A stretch of 64,000 bases of DNA. Source: Brienomyrus brachyistius (taxonomy: Eukaryota; Chordata; Actinopteri; Osteoglossiformes; Mormyridae). Of the stretch, positions 1 through 12,330 are shown one piece after another (within the stretch, counting starts at the first letter, position 1; each line of letters opens with the position of its first letter). A model generated the notes under the pieces. The model saw nothing but the letters and a program-made list of their open reading frames with translations, ran no database searches and was not told the origin of the DNA. The translations under genes were made by a program, and so were the position numbers. Location: positions 26,886,214 through 26,950,213 of the forward strand of contig NC_064541.1 of the NCBI RefSeq assembly GCF_023856365.1. Reading direction: 5' to 3'.

Positions 1-812
1 TTGCTTAACCTACATTCTTTCAGGAAATAGCAAGCCGTTAAAAACAGCCACTAAACAGTTTCATAAGCTCACTTACAATGGGTCAAACGTAAAAACACTT
101 CCTCTTTCATACATTCTTGTCCGAGTTGCCCCTGTGCCGTAATTTCAACATGGCGGCTTATACACTCAACAGTAATTCTATTTTACAAATCTTTTAAAAT
201 GTTTATTTTGTTAAATGTAATAATAATTATAAATGCAAGTGCACGTGTTCGATTTAGAGAATACCATATCGTGACTGTAAACAGTATCCTAGCAGCAATA
301 TCAGATTTTTTCCAGACTTGCTAGTGTTTTTTGGTTTGTCTGTAGTTTTTTTGCCTCTCGAAAAAAGAACATCGCTATGAATGTACTAAAATATTTTATA
401 AAGCTTTTAATGTGGTTTGACTAGTTTTGTTTGTCTCTCGGAAATAATCTTACTCCAAAACTGCTAAAATATAAAGCAACAACACACAGCAGCGTATTCA
501 TGTTTGTTCCGAGTTGTGGTAGCTCGAACGGGAGATTGTCGGACGTGATGTCCACTCAACTCAGAATTTCCGAGTTCCGAGAGATAATCGAACGCACCAT
601 TAGACATGAAACTTAAAACCCAAATGCTAATTGAATGTGAGACGTGAACATCACTGCTTTGAGGTTGTACAGAATGTAATAGCAAGCTTCCAGACACTAG
701 AGGTCACTGTTGGGGTGCCGGGAAAGGGCCTGGCAGGATTTTTGCTAGAATGAGGCCTGGTGTAAAAACCCCTGGGGGGCGGCACTGCTAACATTCTGTC
801 AGACCAAAACTC
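1..812. other. Upstream region, no gene recognised
   Basis: AT-rich sequence with no convincing coding exon. The short open frames here have no family features. It may hold the promoter and any non-coding first exon of the GGCT gene that follows, but I see no clear TATA or CCAAT arrangement that fixes a start site. Confidence 0.5.
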
Positions 813-3800
813 ATGCCCCACCCAGCCGCCAGCGATTCACGCTTCTCTCCTCCGCCTCCCTGCCTGGGTATTCTCACACTCCTCTTCCTCCTGTTCCTCC
901 ATTTCCTCTTCCTGTGCCCCTCAGAAGCTGCTGACAGTATGAACCAGGCATCCTTCCTGTACTTCGCCTATGGGAGCAACCTGCTGAAGGAGAGGCTGCA
1001 GCTGGAGAATCCCTCAGCCAAAGCGCTCTGCGTGGCCCAGCTTAAGGTACGTGACCCCTGGCTTCCTGTAAAGCAGGCGAGCAGCTGTCAGCATGTTACC
1101 AGGCTGCTAACCCATTCCGCATGCTTATTCAAAGATCTCTAGACTCCAGTCCTCTACACTGTTATTGTTATTTCTGTTACGGGCTGTAACTGCTAATAGT
1201 GTAGCCTATAAAAATTGTCTCTTGTGGGACTGTGAACATTGTTACTGTGTAGTGCCACTGCTCAGACTGTAACTGTTACTATTAGGTCTGTCTGTTTATG
1301 ACTGTAATCATTACGGATCATACTGTTAGACTGCAACTTGTAAGACTCTTATTCTATGTTCTGGGTACATTTGAAACTATATGTTAAGAACATAAGAACA
1401 TAAGAACTATACAAACGAGAGGAGGCCATTCGGCCCATCAAGCTCGCTTGGGGAGAACTAAACTAATAGCTCAGAGTCGTTAAAATCTTATCTAGCTCTG
1501 ATTTAAAGGAACCCAAGGATTCAGCTTGCACTACATTATCAGGAAGGCTATTCCATACTCTGACTACACGCTGCGTAAAGAAGTGCTTCCTTAAATCCAG
1601 CTTGAAATGTTCTCCCGCTAATTTCCACCTATGGCCACGAGTTCGTGTATTTAAACTAATGCTGAAGTAACTATTTGGTTGAACAGCATCCAAACCTGTT
1701 AGAATCTTATATACCTGGATCATGTCCCCCCTAATCTCCTTTGCTTGAGACTGAACAGATTTAGCTCAAGTAACCGTTCCTCGTATGACATTCCTCTAAG
1801 ACCAGGAATCATTTTTGTGGCCCTACGCTGCACCTTTTCTAAGGCCACAATGTCCTTTTTAAGATATGGTGACCAAACCTGCACACAATATTCTAGGTGA
1901 GGTCTCACCAAGGAATTGTATAATCTTAGCATTACCTCCCTTGACTTAAACTCCACACACCTGGAGATATACCCCAACATCCTATTGGCCTTTTTTATTG
2001 CTTCCCCACACTGGCGAGAATGGGACATGGAAGCATCAACATACACACCAAGGTCTTTCTCATGATCAGCTACCTTTATTTCAGTGACACCCATGAAATA
2101 CCTGTACTTTATATTTCTGCTCCCTAGATGGAGTACCTTACATTTATCGACGTTAAATTTCATCTGCCAGGTATAGGCCCAGTTACTAATTAAATCAAGA
2201 TCCCGCTGTAGCTGCTGAGCCACTAATTCAGTATCTGCTACACCACCCACCTTGGTGTCATCTGCAAATTTCACCAGTTTACTGTATATATTGGTATCCA
2301 TATCATTTATGTAAATTAGGAACAATAGTGGTCCTAAAATCGAACCCTGCGGTACCCCACTATGAACGCAAGCCCACTGTGACATTGTGCCTCTTATAAC
2401 TACTCGCTGTTTCCTATCTGTTAACCAGTTATCAATCCAGGTCGCTACGGTACCTAAAATACCAGTCGCTTTGAGTTTAAGTAGGAGCCTCTTGTGGGGG
2501 ACAACATCAAAAGCCTTTTGGAAATCTAAGTAGATGACATCATAGGCCTTCTTATCATCAACTTCCTGAGTAGCTTCCTCAAAAAACTCCAACAGATTTG
2601 TTAAACAGGATCTACCTCTCCTAAATCCATGCTGGCTATCCCGCAAAATGTTATTGGAGTCCAGGTAATCTATCATTTTCTCTTTGATTAAAGCCTCCAT
2701 AACTTTACCAGTTATACAAGTTAGACTGATTGGCCTATAGTTAGACAAATTACTTCTATCCCCTTTTTTGAAAATAGGCGTTATGAAGGTGTGCTTCCAA
2801 TCAGAAGGTACCACACCTTCAGATAAGGATTCTAGAACTATGATTGTTTTCATGATATACATGTCTGGTAGGACTCTTACTTCCAGTGTTTCAACTTATT
2901 TTTCTTAACTGTTTTACCTTACCTAAGTGTTACCAATAGGACTGAAACTGTTAAAGGTGTTGCCATTAAGTCTATACCTATTAGCATTGTATGAAGGCCA
3001 AGGTTTGGACTGTAACAACTAAAATTTCCCCCAACGATCGACGAAGTGGTTAGTCTCATCGCTGAGCTGCCACCATTGGAACTGTCACTGTCAGCATTGT
3101 GCCAACCCAAGCATGTGACGCTTGCAAACAATGTGTTTTTAGGTGAGTTTCAGCAGAGTGACAGCTTTGTTGGACATTGTCTTTATGGCGAGGAGAACCC
3201 CAGCTACACAGACACGTTCACTGCTAAAAGAATGAAAACCGCTGTGTTTTGCGGGACTAGGACAAAAATGGCCTTTTGTCACTGCCACAGATGCGTGATC
3301 ATGCACCACGGCCACACCTATGAGAGTTTATGCCACGTGTCATGGCAGTAGAGATCCGCAGTAATCCAGAGTGTGACAGAGACGAGTCAGTGAATTACTC
3401 AAATAGGCCTTACAATCTACAGAAAATACATCACTAACCTCCTTCCTCTTTTTTTCCAGGACTATAAGCTGGCGTTCGGGAACCACCGGGGATTGCCAAG
3501 CAAACGCTGGCATGGGGGCGTGGCCACCATCGAGCACAGTCCTGGGGAAGATGTGTGGGGCGTGGTGTGGGAAATGAACACTGATGACCTTGAGTCCTTG
3601 GATAGGCAAGAATGCTCTTAATGTGTGTTTAATCGACCCGGTGACGAGAACTTCTAAGCCTGGCCCCTGAAGATGTGTTAAATCTGGTCTTCAGTTTACC
3701 AGCAGCATTAAGTAAACTGAACCTTAGCGCATTCATGACATTGTTAAAGAGGGAATATACAGAATGTGATGATATTCCTTACCTTTTCCCTTAACTGATA

Positions 3801-5259
3801 AGTAAAAGATCATGTAAGACAGTGTTACATTTCATGAGTGACACAGGGGCAGTATCTGTGTGTCCTCTCTACCTGACCAGACAGGAGAACGTGAGGTTCG
3901 GCACCTACAGCCCTGTGGAGGTATCAGTATGGGCATCCGGACAGGAGATCCCGAGTCGTACCTACATCATGAACAGCTGTGTGTACGCCTCGCCTTCCCA
4001 ACAGTACCTGAAGGTGCGACACTCCCTCCCCTGTCCGATACTCCCCTCCGACACTCCCTTCATCGCTTCCTTTTCTTCAGGACGCCTAGAGTGAACGCGG
4101 AGACACACTTTGCATGAGGCGGCGGATAACAAACACCGAGTGTTTATTTGGAATGCAAAGAAAGAAAAATAGACAGACGAACCAAGAAAAAAAAAATCAC
4201 TAAAAATATTTTTCGAAGCAGTTTAAGAATTGTAAAAGGCTTTGGGATTTTTGTGGCCTTTATACAAGAAAGCATGATTCTGATAACAAAAGGAAGATGG
4301 ACAGATGGAATGGAAATATGAATTAAATATCAATTTACTGCAAGTGCATGTTGAAGGAAATATTTTGCAAAACAATAAGAAACATTTTACATTGTGCTTT
4401 ACATTCTGAACATGAAGAGCAAGGTGTTTTGAGTTACCATCATTTAAAACTGCAAAACTAAACAAATTATTAAAATCAGCTGACTGGCTGCTCTCAGCAA
4501 GCCATTATGACATCATCTGTTGGGCTGGATGCCTGGGTGTGGCTGTCCTTTGTATGGCTGTCCTGACCCTGACAATCCATTGTGAGGCTGAGATAATGGT
4601 TTCAGTGGCAGTTCATTTAGGGCTTTGGAAGCTATTGAATACAATTCTGTCCACAGGCCCTACATCCTGCCTGCTCTGAAGAATATGCCTTCCATATTTT
4701 GTCAATGATAGACACCTGGCACTTCGGTTTGACTGAAGATAAATATGTCAGTTGCTTGTCTGCCTGTGTTTGTCAAGATTCAGGATGATTCTGCACCGGT
4801 TTTGAGGGTTAACAAGTACACTAACAATCAGCCCCTGCTGTAAACGTCAGGTGCCTCATGGTAGCACTGTAGCCTCACACATAAAGAGTTACGGTTTTAC
4901 CAATGGTAAAAAAAAATGTAAAAATACGTGCCTGGGGTTGGGGAGGGGTCACTAAAAATCACCATCCAAGGGGACAGTCAGGCGCATATTTTCTATGTTA
5001 GGGATCTCAGGGTCCTCTTATGAGAGTTGATTTCCTTCAATTCAAACACTTTAATTTCGGTCTACGGTTCATTTCTACCTGGTTCCCACTCTCCCAGGTT
5101 ATCGTTATGGGCGCGGAGCAGAATGGTTTACCGGAAGACTATCAGAAAAAACTAAGGTCCATTCAGACAAATACCTACGAAGGGACCCTAGTTGTGATGG
5201 ATGAACTGGATAAAGCCGTCAAAAAGTCGAGGAAAAAAGTCAATCATCAGTCTGACTAG
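813..5259 (+). CDS. ggct: Gamma-glutamylcyclotransferase (GGCT), copy 1, four coding exons
   Basis: GGCT converts gamma-glutamyl amino acids to 5-oxoproline plus the free amino acid in glutathione turnover. Coding exons are 813-1046, 3460-3605, 3881-4013 and 5098-5259, giving 224 aa (human about 188). Visible motifs are FAYGSNLL in exon 1, HGGVATI and VWGVVW in exon 2, and the catalytic-type Glu in RQEN, built across the exon 2/3 junction where human has QEG. MGAEQNGLP is in exon 4. Exon 2 ends in a GC donor (GC-AG intron); the others are GT-AG. A CR1 LINE sits in intron 1. The start is uncertain. ATG 813 adds a Leu/Phe-rich stretch that could be a signal peptide, but the same bases read as a polypyrimidine tract ending in cag at 923, so the coding exon may instead begin at 924 with ATG 939, giving a human-like cytosolic enzyme. 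There are no classic N-glycosylation sequons. Identity is firm; the N-terminus is not. Confidence 0.92.
1384..2870 (-). mobile_element. CR1-like LINE, 5'-truncated, in GGCT intron 1
   Basis: On the minus strand a long frame (2862-1720) encodes a reverse transcriptase with the SGVPQGSILGPLLFLIYIND block and a FADDTKVGG catalytic box, as in the CR1/L2 group. A one-base frameshift near 1725 separates it from the C-terminal part (1723-1463), which carries the TRTRGH and RVVRVWNSLP motifs typical of the end of CR1 ORF2. The 3' end is an octamer repeat (TTCTTATG on the minus strand, 1384-1410), a hallmark of CR1-type LINEs. The endonuclease domain is absent. The element is dead but fairly young, since only one frame break is seen over about 1.4 kb. 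Confidence 0.9.
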
Positions 5260-5438
5260 CAATGCCTTTTCTGGTACAACCATATCTGTGCACCCTTTCA
5301 CGTAGGCCTTGGTTGTTTTAACCATGATACGCACCTGTCACGTACAAGTGGCCATCTGTCTGCAAGCCCCACTAGATGTCTATGTGTCAGCAAAGGTAAC
5401 CTGCAATAGAAAAATTGTTTGTCTACATTATGGGAGAA

Positions 5439-5444
5439 AATAAA
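5439..5444 (+). promoter_or_regulatory. ggct: Poly(A) signal of GGCT copy 1
   Basis: AATAAA lies 180 bp after the GGCT stop codon and is followed by a T-rich stretch. Confidence 0.6.
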
Positions 5445-6289
5445 ACTGCATTTCTTGATTTCTTGCATTTATTTGTATTTGTGCTGTCATAGGTCAGTCC
5501 TGCTCACGGTACGTTTTTCCTTCAGATGAAATAAAAGGCTGTAAACACCAAACAGTAAAGCAAATAAAAAAAAAAGGGAAATTCAATGTCAGGCCTACCC
5601 ATATAGATTATCACTTTATTTGGACAAAAATGACTTAGCTGTGCATGTAAATGTACTGATTGTTTCTTTCTGCAGGTTTGTGATACTCCTGTGATCCCCT
5701 TCGGGGTAAACTTATAAGCCAATGAATAGACAGGTCTTCACACCAGTGGTCAATCGCAATGTTAATGCTGGGGTCATTCGAGCCTCTTTGTTCACCTGGG
5801 GGTTGGGGAGGGCAAAGCCTTCCAACAAGGCAAGAATTCTCTAATTCTCTAGATCTTCATAATATTATGTTATATTGGTTTAAGACAGAGACCATTAAAT
5901 CAGTCACACTTAAACCACTGAAATGGGCATCAGCATGTACATTTATTAGACACTAACATTAGACAATCAGCTTTTCCCATTGTGCCTTTCTCTGTGACCA
6001 TTTGGGACCTGGGGCAGGGGCCAGGAAGCAGGAAGAGAAGGGGAGAGGGCAGGATGGGTTTATGGTCAGTGGGTCCTCCAGGATCTGCCTGCGGGCTCTT
6101 TGTGACTCAGTGGGGGTTAAGATGAGGTTGCTGATGTGCCGATCTGATGGCCTTTGCCGCGTATCTTTGGAGCCGAGCCGGTGGTTTCCTCCCGGGTGAC
6201 AGGGTCAGAAATGTGAACAATTGAAAGCTCATATTAATGTATCTTTGGTAACACTTTACTTGACCGGGCACAAACGATGGAGTACCATG
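5445..6289. other. Intergenic, no gene seen
   Basis: No coding exon or recognisable repeat was identified. 6000-6200 is moderately GC-rich with open frames in several phases but no family motif. Confidence 0.4.
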
Positions 6290-6600
6290 TTATTATCCAT
6301 CCATTTACTGAAACCACTTACCTGGTTCAGGGTAGTAGGGGTTCCAGAGTCTATGGGCACAAGGCAGGAAAGAACCCAGGATGGGGTGCCAACCCATCGC
6401 AGGGCAGACTCACACAGGCACACCTACGGGCAATTTGGTATCTCCAATCAGCCTTGGTATGTTTTTGGAGAGTAGCCAGAGGAAACCCCACAATGACATG
6501 GGGAAAACATGCAAACCCCACACACATGGAACCCTGGAAGAGAGTCGAACCCAGGCCCCAGTGGCATTAGACAATTACAGTACTAACCACTGCACCACCT
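6290..6600 (-). mobile_element. Diverged GATG-tailed tRNA-SINE
   Basis: Starts with the inverted tail (tccatccattt), passes the cacaaggcaggaa and gaggaaacccca blocks and ends in an inverted tRNA-like head (accactgcaccacc). It is clearly older than the copy that follows it. Confidence 0.75.
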
Positions 6601-6727
6601 GTATTGTCAGACAGTATGCTTGTGTTATGCATTGTAAGCATTATACAAGATGATGTCACAGGCCCATCCTTCTGCTTTGTCAGTGAATTTACTACTTTGA
6701 ATTTACACTCTCTGTATATGTTTTGGG

Positions 6728-7090
6728 GGCGGCATGGTGGTGCAGTGGTTAGCACTGTCGCCTCACACCTCTGGGACCCGGGTTCGAGTCTCCGCCTGGG
6801 TCACATGTGTGCGGAGTTTGCATGTTCTCCCCGTGTCGTCGTGGGGTTTCCTCCGGGTACTCCGGTTTCCCCCCACAGTCCAAAAACATGCTGAGGCTAA
6901 TTGGAGTTGCTGAATTGCCCGTAGGTATGCATGTGTGAGTGAATGGTGTGTGAGTGTGCCCTGCGATGGGCTGGCCCCCCATCCTGGGTTGTTCCCTGCC
7001 TCGTGCCCATTGATTCCGGGATAGGCTCCGGACCCCCCGCGACCCAATAGGATAAGCGGTTTGGAAAATGGATGGATGGATGGATGGATG
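6728..7090 (+). mobile_element. Full-length GATG-tailed tRNA-SINE
   Basis: The head contains a pol III A box (TGGTGCAGTGG) and B box (GGTTCGAGTCT). The body has the gcatgttctcccc, gggtactccggtttcc and ccaaaaacatgctgagg blocks and the tail is (GGAT)n. Imperfect target duplication: tgtatatgtttt on the left and tgtatgtttta on the right. This is the reference copy for the family in this window. Confidence 0.88.
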
Positions 7091-7693
7091 TGTATGTTTT
7101 ATGTAAATAAATTTACATAAGAATACGTAAAAAATATGTGTTACACTGGAAATATGTAAATAATCTTGTCTTGAGTGCAATTCATGCAATACATTATTAT
7201 AACACTTATTTATTGGCACAACAAACAAGTATAACTAACTTTTGTTCAGAGCAGATTTTAGTGTAAATCACATAAACAATTATCTGATTTCCGCTTGTTC
7301 GCCATTTGTCTGGTACTCGTACCACACTCTTACAGGCCTAAATGTAAGTTTAAACAGACATTTTAGACTTAGGTCTATCTTGTTACCAAAAACAAGAGAA
7401 GAATTCAACATAAGTATAACATAATCCATGTATATATATTTCGTTTTATTTGGAAACATTTCAAAAGAGTCAAAAATGTATAACATAGGACAATAGGCCT
7501 ATTTAGTTTAATCGTCACTAAGCATACCTGAAATGTAAATTTTTTCCTTCACTCATTTCCAAAACAAATGTAATTTGTTTAACCAAAACTCAAAGTCAAA
7601 AAGGGACAGGCTGAGTTTAAAGGGCGAAGTCAGCTGCTTTCATCCTCAGACCGAAGGCAGCGCGCAGTACATTGACACTCAGCTCGTCCTAGG
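7091..7693. other. Upstream region of GGCT-like copy 2
   Basis: AT-rich sequence without a recognised gene. The last about 90 bp before ATG 7694 are GC-richer and probably hold the 5' UTR of the next gene. No clear TATA box. Confidence 0.4.
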
Positions 7694-10457
7694 ATGGCAC
7701 CTTTGTTTGCGTGTGTTTTGCTTTTATTAAGTTTGCTTCCGAAAGAGGTGCAGTCGATAAAACACAACGAAACGGTCACATCAAACTCGACGAATGGCAA
7801 CGGATATTTTATGTACTTCGCGTACGCGAGTAATTTACTAAAGGAAAGGCTTCGCCTCAACAGCCCTTCTGCGGTCTTTAATAGCACCGGGAAGCTTAAG
7901 GTAGGCAAACTATTTGATGTCTATTTTCATGTTTTCTAAACCATATTAGCTTCTCGTTTAGATCCACGTAAAATGTATTAGGCTATTTAAAACATTTTTT
8001 TATTTTGGGGAGAAAAAGGGCAGTCCGTCCTCAGATATTCATACAGTTTGAATAATAATATAACAACGAATAAGAGAATCATTTCCCCGTTAGTTTTCTC
8101 GTATTTTTAAGCTTAAGTCTTTAAGTAGCTGGTGTTAAAAATGAACTATTGGTAAAAGCAAGGCAAAGCTAGAAACTCGATCTAAACCTATTAATTTGAA
8201 TGTAAATTCAATGCATTTAAAATATAAAAAAGACGTTAATCACTTTGCAGAACGGAGCGATTTGCTCATAATGAATATCACAGTATTGCCAGGCTCCCAG
8301 AGTTACAGGGCCTTATTGATTTTCTGCTGTTTGCTGTCCATGAACTCATGAGGGCTTGTGAGTTAAATATTGTTTACCGATGTACTGACTTCGCCCATAA
8401 TATGGTGATGTATAGGCAGTAATTACGTTAGGATGATTGGCAACTATTATACATTTATTATGTTTACCAGTTTACCTAAACCTGTATTTCGTGTAACGTA
8501 AATAATGCACGTTTCACATAGTCGTAATAATACGGTTAGGGTTTGTAGTGAACATGACACTGTTGAAACCTGAGATCAGGTAAATCGGTTTTTAAGATAT
8601 TCCTATGTTGAGGCTGAACCGAATCCCGCCATAGGAGCGATTAATAGTTCCAATTAATATAATTTTTTGAGCACGACGCTTTTGTCATAAGACCTCTGCA
8701 GCTGCGCAGAGTGTGTTGGATCTGGCCAACCAGGACCGTAATTGGGGAACCCGGCATTACTGTAACTAACTTCATTCAGGTAACTATGATTCTGTTTTTC
8801 TTGGTGTTTCAGGGTTATGCCTTAAAGTTTGGGCTTTGGGGTGACCTGATGAACAATGAGACCGTGTGGCAAGGCGGGGTGGCCACTGTCGAAGAGCAGA
8901 AGGACAGTGAAGTCTGGGGAGTTATCTGGAAGATTAACAGTGAGGATCGCAGAAATCTGGACAAGTAGGTGACCTGGACAGGGGGGGGGGGGGGGGGGGG
9001 GTTCTGTGCTCTACTGCACCTGGAGCGAATGCTCCTAATGCCCTAGGAACCAAGTCGCCAGAGGTCCGTCTCCAAACAGTAGCTATGCACGCCCTCAAAT
9101 GTGTCATGTGATCAGAGGAGTGGTCTAAGAACTTAGCCATCAATCCTATAAGTAACACAGGCTACACCATTATCTGAGGCGGCGTTGACTTGGCCCCCCG
9201 TCAGTGTCATCCCCTGAGATCACGGAAATTCATCTTAATCTTAAACGTGGCCTGGGCTCCACATGGGCTTCCGCTGCTCCTGTGTGCAGGTGTGAAACTG
9301 CTACAATGCCAGTGACCAAATGTTTTTTCCCGCCGTTCACTGGAACAGAAAGTGAAGTCAACAATATTTGGAGAGCCAGGTTCCTAATTAGTGCTTATGT
9401 CATAGGGAGGTCTCTAAGGCCTCAGGTGAAAAGCACTCTCATGAAACATGCGTATGACTTGGTGTTTTTCTGCTTCAAGGCAGGAAGGTGTGGACCGTGG
9501 TCTGTACCGCCCCCTTGAGGTGAATGTGAACACGACCTATGGAGAGATCCCGTGTCATTTATACCGAATGAATAACTTCACATCTAAGGTTCCCTCGCCT
9601 CAGTACAAGCAGGTAGGCCTGTTCCAGGTGCCAGACACCTTTCAGAATATCACAGCTGATTCACTGCTCTACATAAATGGCAAATGACATAGATCTCTGG
9701 TCTCTTTCCCTCAATGTTAATGTTAAATTAAAAAACGCACAGAATGAAAGTTCACAAACTAAGCAGCTGTCAGTGTATTTGAACTGATTTTCTCCTCTGT
9801 GTTAGAGTCCCAGCACCTCACACTTGTAGTCTTGATTTCTGCTCACACCTGTGTGCGGGTTTATGCGTTTTCCCTGTGGATGTGCAACTTTACTCTGGGT
9901 GCTCCAGTTTAGAATCTTTTTTTTTTTTTTTTTTTTTTTAGAATTTAGTGATCAGTGACGACACACAAACAAAAGATGTGTCCTCTGCATTTAACCAATA
10001 TGCGATATCGTGACATAGCAGGGGGCAGCTGTTTTAGCACCCAGGGAGCGGTACCTTGCCGGTTGGGGTTTCAAATCAACAGCCTTACAACTACAAGTGG
10101 GCTTCCATAACCATTAGGCTACCACTGCCCATTTTTAAGCGCATCACCTTTTATAAATTGCAGGTATCCATCGCCTTCTGCATTGTGTTTCCTGGGAAAG
10201 CCTCCCAAGTTCCATTTGACACTGTATGGGATAAACCATTCCGAATGATGCCCGCTTAAGTCGCGTTGCGCGTTTGTGGATTTTAATAACTTTCGCAGGT
10301 CCTGTGCATGGGCGCTGAGCAGAACGGCTTACCCCTGGATTACGTGAAGAAACTTTGTACCCTGGAGACCAACAACAGCAATAGCACCTCCATGCTGCAT
10401 AAAATCTTTCCTGCAAAGCACCGTGAGAAAATCCCGTCTCACGTAGGTCAACCTTGA
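7694..10457 (+). CDS. Secreted-type gamma-glutamylcyclotransferase-like protein, copy 2
   Basis: Coding exons 7694-7900, 8813-8964, 9480-9612 and 10299-10457, all GT-AG, give 216 aa. Intron positions and phases match copy 1, and exon 3 is 133 nt in both, so this is a tandem duplicate. ATG 7694 has a good context (aggATGg) and opens a typical signal peptide (charged-poor start, ALLLLSLLP-type core, cleavage near VQS). The mature part has eight N-X-S/T sequons spread over all four exons. The catalytic-type Glu is kept (KQEG), as are the MGAEQNGLP and GGVATV blocks, but the oxoproline-loop motif is YASN instead of YGSN. I infer a glycosylated, secreted or luminal GGCT relative with possibly altered substrate use. 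Alternative: a catalytically weak binding protein. Family assignment is firm; location and activity are inference. Confidence 0.9.
8980..9001 (+). repeat. Poly(G) tract
   Basis: About 20 consecutive G directly after the exon 2 donor region of GGCT copy 2. Its length in the assembly is unreliable. Confidence 0.9.
9917..10131 (-). mobile_element. tRNA-like SINE with poly(A) tail
   Basis: On the minus strand the head begins TGGGCAGTGGTAGCC with a degenerate B box, and the element ends in a run of about 23 A (T at 9917-9939). It shares blocks such as gtgtcctctgcatttaacc with the copy at 27.43 kb. It lies in intron 3 of GGCT copy 2. Confidence 0.75.
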
Positions 10458-10688
10458 TGACCGCAAGTTTCCCTGCTGTATAGGACAGGAAGACAGAATA
10501 CAGAAAATGGTAATTTTGCATTAACCCCATCTAACAGGTACAATTCCTCCATAATGGTTTTCATTTGGAGTGTGTAACGCAAGTGTAGTTATGAAGCCAG
10601 TAAAATATGCTGTATCTTTTGTACTAATCCAATGCGGCTGTTAATCATTATGTGAAAGGGAGCTGGTTGAAAGCTTGGATATTACTGA

Positions 10689-10694
10689 AATAAA
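10689..10694 (+). promoter_or_regulatory. Poly(A) signal of GGCT-like copy 2
   Basis: AATAAA 232 bp after the stop codon of copy 2. Confidence 0.55.
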
Positions 10695-11174
10695 ATCATA
10701 TGAAGCATAATGTTTTTGCGAGCTGATGTTTCAGTTATTCATTAAATCATTGACTGATTATTACTGTGCCCTGTGTCTGTGTAGTTTGCGTTCTTCCTAT
10801 GGTTGAGTATATTTTCTCTCAGTACTCCAGGTTCTTCCAAATTCCGGCAAATTTGTGTTAGTCACATTGCTTTATGCTATGTGCTTCCAAGGATAGGTTA
10901 TAGGATCACGACAGCCTAGTACCGCATAGAAGGGGGGGGGGGAGTTAGACGACCTGGACGCCGGAGTGCCGGTATCCAGCTGGTTTTCTGTCCTTACTGC
11001 CTGAGATTATTTTTTTTTTAATTTGTTTAAAATAAATAGCATTATGTGAATTTAGATGTGCCCTACACTCTGTAAACTGAACTTATATATTCCTCTGGAT
11101 AGTCCGGTTGCACTTCAACAACCAAACATAGAAAAAAACATACAATTCATGAGAAGAAGTGGTTTCCAAGGCTA

Positions 11175-11330
11175 CTTTAAGGTAAGACAATACAAACTTC
11201 ATTGATCCCAGGGTAAAATTTTTGAAAAAGCGTTTCTGCCTGATTTTGAACCCGGCTTCGGTGGGGCAGGAAGGGCATCATTTTACCGAACCGATATTAT
11301 CACACTGCGGGTGCAATTAAAATGAAACAC
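11175..11330 (-). mobile_element. Short SINE-like repeat
   Basis: Contains ttcattgatcccagggt and an inverted B-box-like gaacccgg block. A related, diverged copy lies at 14,830-14,955 (ttattgatcacggggc, gaaccgggga). Classification is uncertain. Confidence 0.5.
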
Positions 11331-11779
11331 AATCACATGAGCAGGCTCCAGTCCATCGGCCGTTCGGGCGCACGTTTCACAAACAGCGACGGAAGTTAGC
11401 ATTAGCATAGTTAGCAACTATGGTTTTGGGAAACGCACACCGGAAGGTATCTCAGTCGTAAATAGAGGATCGTCTGTATTCTCTTTCTTGAATCCTCAGC
11501 AAATGCTATTGGCTACGGAGGGTGTTTTGTGATGATATTTAACATATTAATATGTCATTTAAATTATATTTTATATTGTCATTTTAACAAAAATACTGTT
11601 TATAGATAGATCATTTAATGAGTGAGCATTGTGACACCTGGCAAAATGGGACAGTTAAACTTTACAGTTAATGTATGCGTCTGGTAATACGATATTTTCT
11701 GTTTTAAATAGTGTTCAAGGGGCATTAAAGTATTCATAGCTTAGATATATATTAATGTGTCTCTCCCCCCTCCCCAATA

Positions 11780-12330
11780 TTCAGATGTGCTCACAATGCC
11801 CACCCAAAAACTACCAAAATAATATACATAAAAACAAATTTGCTGTCCCACCCTGGGCAGATTGACTCGGGAGGCTTGTCCTTCCATCAGCTGGGACACC
11901 AGGGAAGTCAGCAGATCTACCTGCTGCTGGAGTTGCTGGGTCTCCGCGGGGTCCATACTGTCTTGGCGGAGTATTCTGTTGTGACCGGAAAGCAGGCAGG
12001 AGGCAGACCCCATATTGCAGAAGAACAGGAGCTTTGTTAGATAAAGCCAAGTCGGGAATCCAAAGTCGTGGTTGGGATGGAAGCAGGAGGTTGAAAGCCG
12101 GGGAGGTCAGTCCTACAGGGAGGCACGGAACTAGACGACGAAGGGGAAGGAGGAATGATGGAGACGGGACAGGAGTGCAGGACAGGGCAGGCAGGTGAGA
12201 CAAGAGTTTGCTTGGTAATGCTCCAAAACATGGCAACAATACTTCGCAACGTATGCGAGAAATCATCCGCTTTAAGAAGCGGAACTAACCAGGGAAATTG
12301 CCCGCAACTGCTACAGTGTGGGCGTGAGAA
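11780..12330 (-). mobile_element. Ty3/Gypsy 5' end: leader and gag start
   Basis: On the minus strand an ATG at 11956 opens MDPAETQQLQQQ, the start typical of fish Ty3/Gypsy (sushi-ichi-like) gag. The stretch before it resembles leader and LTR sequence. The gag frame is lost within about 45 codons. No protease or polymerase is attached, so this is a fragment. Confidence 0.65.

Noticed and set aside
431..697. Overlapping short frames on both strands upstream of GGCT
   Set aside because: Low complexity of evidence: no family features and the two strands are equally open.
6735..6800. tRNA genes at the SINE heads
   Set aside because: A and B boxes are present but no cloverleaf with proper acceptor pairing; continuous with a SINE body and tail.
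6749..7228. 159-codon minus-strand frame, and similar frames in the other SINEs (for example 55,141-55,626)
   Set aside because: The antisense of GATG-SINE copies stays open by chance. The same peptide appears in every copy.
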